From an uncultured Prevotella sp. (lineage in GTDB: Bacteria > Bacteroidota > Bacteroidia > Bacteroidales > Bacteroidaceae), in assembly GCA_934196725.1 (NCBI GenBank), contig CAKPWR010000002.1:8250-72249 (forward strand): a DNA stretch of 64,000 nucleotides, read 5' to 3'. Made by a program: the position numbers and the translations under genes. Shown here piece after piece: positions 62,705-64,000 of this stretch (positions within the stretch are counted from its first letter, which is position 1; each line of letters starts with the position of its first letter). The notes under the pieces are model-generated. The model was not told the DNA's origin. It saw nothing but the letters and a program-made list of their open reading frames with translations, and made no database searches.

Positions 62705-63916
62705 ATGAAAATTAAAAGCGTTTTGTTTGTTGCAGCAGTTTGTGTTCTTGCTGCTTTGACATCATGTGGTGGAAGTAAGAAGGGCGGTCTGCCTAACTTC
62801 GGCGACGATGAGTTCGCTGTGGCTACTATCGGTACTTCCAGCGCCGCATTGCAGACTACCTATCCTGCTACCATCAAGGGTATCCAGGATGTAGAGGTAC
62901 GTCCTAAGGTTTCTGGTTTTATCACTAAGGTTTTTGTACACGAGGGACAGACTGTATCAGCAGGTCAGGCTTTGTTTTCTATTGATAGCGAGACCTATCA
63001 GGCTGCTGTCCGTTCTGCAGCAGCTGCTGTAAACACAGCTAAGGCACAGGCAAATACTGCCAAGTTGACTTATCAGAACAACAAGAAGTTGTATGATAGC
63101 AAGATTATCGGTGAATATGAACTCTCTACAGCAGCTAACAGCTATGCAACAGCTAAGGCTCAGGTAGCTCAGGCAGAGGCATCATTGGCTTCAGCCCGCG
63201 AGCAGTTGGCTTGGTGCACCGTTACTAGCCCTTCTGCAGGTGTAGTAGGTAGCCTTCCTTTCAAGGTTGGTGCTTTGGTAAGCGCTTCTGGTCAGGCTCT
63301 GACAACTGTTTCCAACATCAGCACTATGGAGGTATTCTTCTCACTCTCAGAGTCTCAGATTCTGAATATGTCTAAGACCAATGGTAGCGTTCAGGCTGCT
63401 ATCGCTTCTTTCCCAGCTGTCAAGTTGCAGTTGGCAGACGGTTCTATTTATAATCATCCAGGTAAGGTTGTCAAGATGAGTGGTGTCATCGATGCAACTA
63501 CCGGTTCTATCTCTCTCATCGCTCACTTCGCTAACCCAGAGAAGTTGCTGAAGAGTGGTGGTGCAGGTTCTATCGTCGTTCCTAACGATCATAACAGCGC
63601 TATCGTTATCCCTCAGGAGGCTTGCTCTCAGGTTCAGGATAAGATCTTCGTTTACGTAGTAACCAAGGATAACAAGGTGAAGTATTCTGAGATCAAGGTA
63701 AATCCACAGGATGACGGCAAGAACTATATCGTAACTGCAGGTCTTCATGTAGGCGACCGCATCGTTCTGAAGGGTATCACCAAGTTGACCGATGGTCAGC
63801 AGATCAAGCCTATCACTCTGGAGCGTTACAATCAGAAGATTGCTGAGGCTACCAAGTTGAGTGAGTCTCAGGACAATGCTCATGCATTCGCTACAGCTAT
63901 GGGCGGAAAGAAGTAA
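62705..63916 (+). CDS. RND efflux periplasmic adaptor (AcrA/MexA family)
   Basis: Membrane fusion protein (403 aa) joining an inner membrane RND pump to an outer membrane channel. Lipoprotein signal peptide with LTSC (Cys21), barrel-sandwich lipoyl half VEVRPKVSGFITKVFVHEGQTVSAGQALFSID, alpha-hairpin (about 95-165, Ala-rich), second lipoyl half with TVTSPSAGVVGSLPFKVGALVSA, beta-barrel and membrane-proximal domains ending in GITKLTDGQQIKPI. The pump and channel genes should follow beyond the window. Confidence 0.95.
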   Translation: MKIKSVLFVAAVCVLAALTSCGGSKKGGLPNFGDDEFAVATIGTSSAALQTTYPATIKGIQDVEVRPKVSGFITKVFVHEGQTVSAGQALFSIDSETYQAAVRSAAAAVNTAKAQANTAKLTYQNNKKLYDSKIIGEYELSTAANSYATAKAQVAQAEASLASAREQLAWCTVTSPSAGVVGSLPFKVGALVSASGQALTTVSNISTMEVFFSLSESQILNMSKTNGSVQAAIASFPAVKLQLADGSIYNHPGKVVKMSGVIDATTGSISLIAHFANPEKLLKSGGAGSIVVPNDHNSAIVIPQEACSQVQDKIFVYVVTKDNKVKYSEIKVNPQDDGKNYIVTAGLHVGDRIVLKGITKLTDGQQIKPITLERYNQKIAEATKLSESQDNAHAFATAMGGKK

Positions 63917-64000
63917 TATAATGTATAATTAATAATGTATAATGAATAATTAATAGGCCTGTGGCAATTATTAATTGTTAATTATTAATTCTTAATTAAA
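63917..64000. repeat. Low-complexity AT spacer after efflux adaptor gene
   Basis: AATGTATAATTAATAATG words on the left face TTAATTGTTAATTATTAATT words on the right with AGGCCTGTGGC between; a loose inverted repeat like that before rodA. Confidence 0.6.

Overview
The window looks like chromosomal DNA from a member of the Bacteroidales, most likely Prevotellaceae (a Prevotella/Segatella copri-like gut bacterium). The reasons are: promoters of the Bacteroidota type (TTTG, a 19-20 base spacer, then TAnnTTTG) before many genes; A-rich leaders with almost no Shine-Dalgarno sequences; and families largely confined to Bacteroidota (GldH, PorX, a PorW/SprE-like TPR lipoprotein, DUF4954, DUF4840, a BT_3928-type DoxX protein, a split LysO and a SusB-like GH97 enzyme). 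Almost every gene is housekeeping. I see no prophage, insertion sequence, CRISPR array or defence island. The genus is an inference.

Layout. 1-1074: 3' part of an HD-GYP-like gene. 1075-2042: gene-free block with a minus-strand promoter, a long inverted-repeat element and two small hairpins. 2104-3762: fumarase. 3811-4243: a large nested palindrome. 4252-10320 (minus): hflX, DUF4954 gene and M16 protease, one operon. 10492-10640: a promoter-terminator pair that looks like a small RNA gene. 10869-14954: two secreted carbohydrate-active enzymes (GH97 and a beta-helix protein). 15076-17592 (minus): clpB. 18041-18634: stand-alone IMP cyclohydrolase. 18765-24677: rod-shape operon mreB-mreC-mreD-mrdA-rodA. 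24743-28931 (minus): metF, then holB, a PSP1/RicT homologue and gldH. 29096-30556: sugar transporter. 30719-33655 (minus): lipoprotein, tRNA-Lys, AI-2E-type permease, thymidine kinase. 33730-37992: rsmI, coiled-coil lipoprotein, tadA (minus), yraN, birA, pyrH. 38072-39496 (minus): psd-pssA. 39661-43738: dnaE, trxA. 43739-44294: gene-free block with a second inverted-repeat element and a GC-rich repeat cluster. 44295-46287 (minus): porX-tsaE. 46557-47431: two-gene LysO exporter. 47490-54729 (minus): M43 protease, aroA, small Cys-cluster protein, metal ABC permease, PorW-like lipoprotein. 55114-55620: MORN-like protein. 55852-60892 (minus): DUF1599, DoxX-like/tpiA, SPOR, folE, xth. 61086-63916: cca and an RND efflux adaptor whose partners lie beyond the window.

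How the genes work together. The mre/mrd/rodA block builds the lateral cell wall. psd and pssA make phosphatidylethanolamine. dnaE and holB belong to the replicative polymerase. hflX, rsmI, tadA, cca, tsaE and tRNA-Lys serve translation. fum, tpiA, aroA, folE, metF, purH, pyrH, tdk and birA serve central and cofactor metabolism. GldH, PorX and a PorW/SprE-like protein, all tied to type IX secretion or gliding in other Bacteroidota, occur here without any core secretion gene in view.

The most unusual material is non-coding or structural: two separate elements with the same plan (short tandem repeats in inverted arms around an AT-rich palindrome), a 433-base nested palindrome, repeated word families filling the gaps between co-directional genes, a duplicated promoter before cca, an in-frame joining of the DoxX-like gene to tpiA, and a ClpB that looks about two dozen residues short in its second AAA+ domain.
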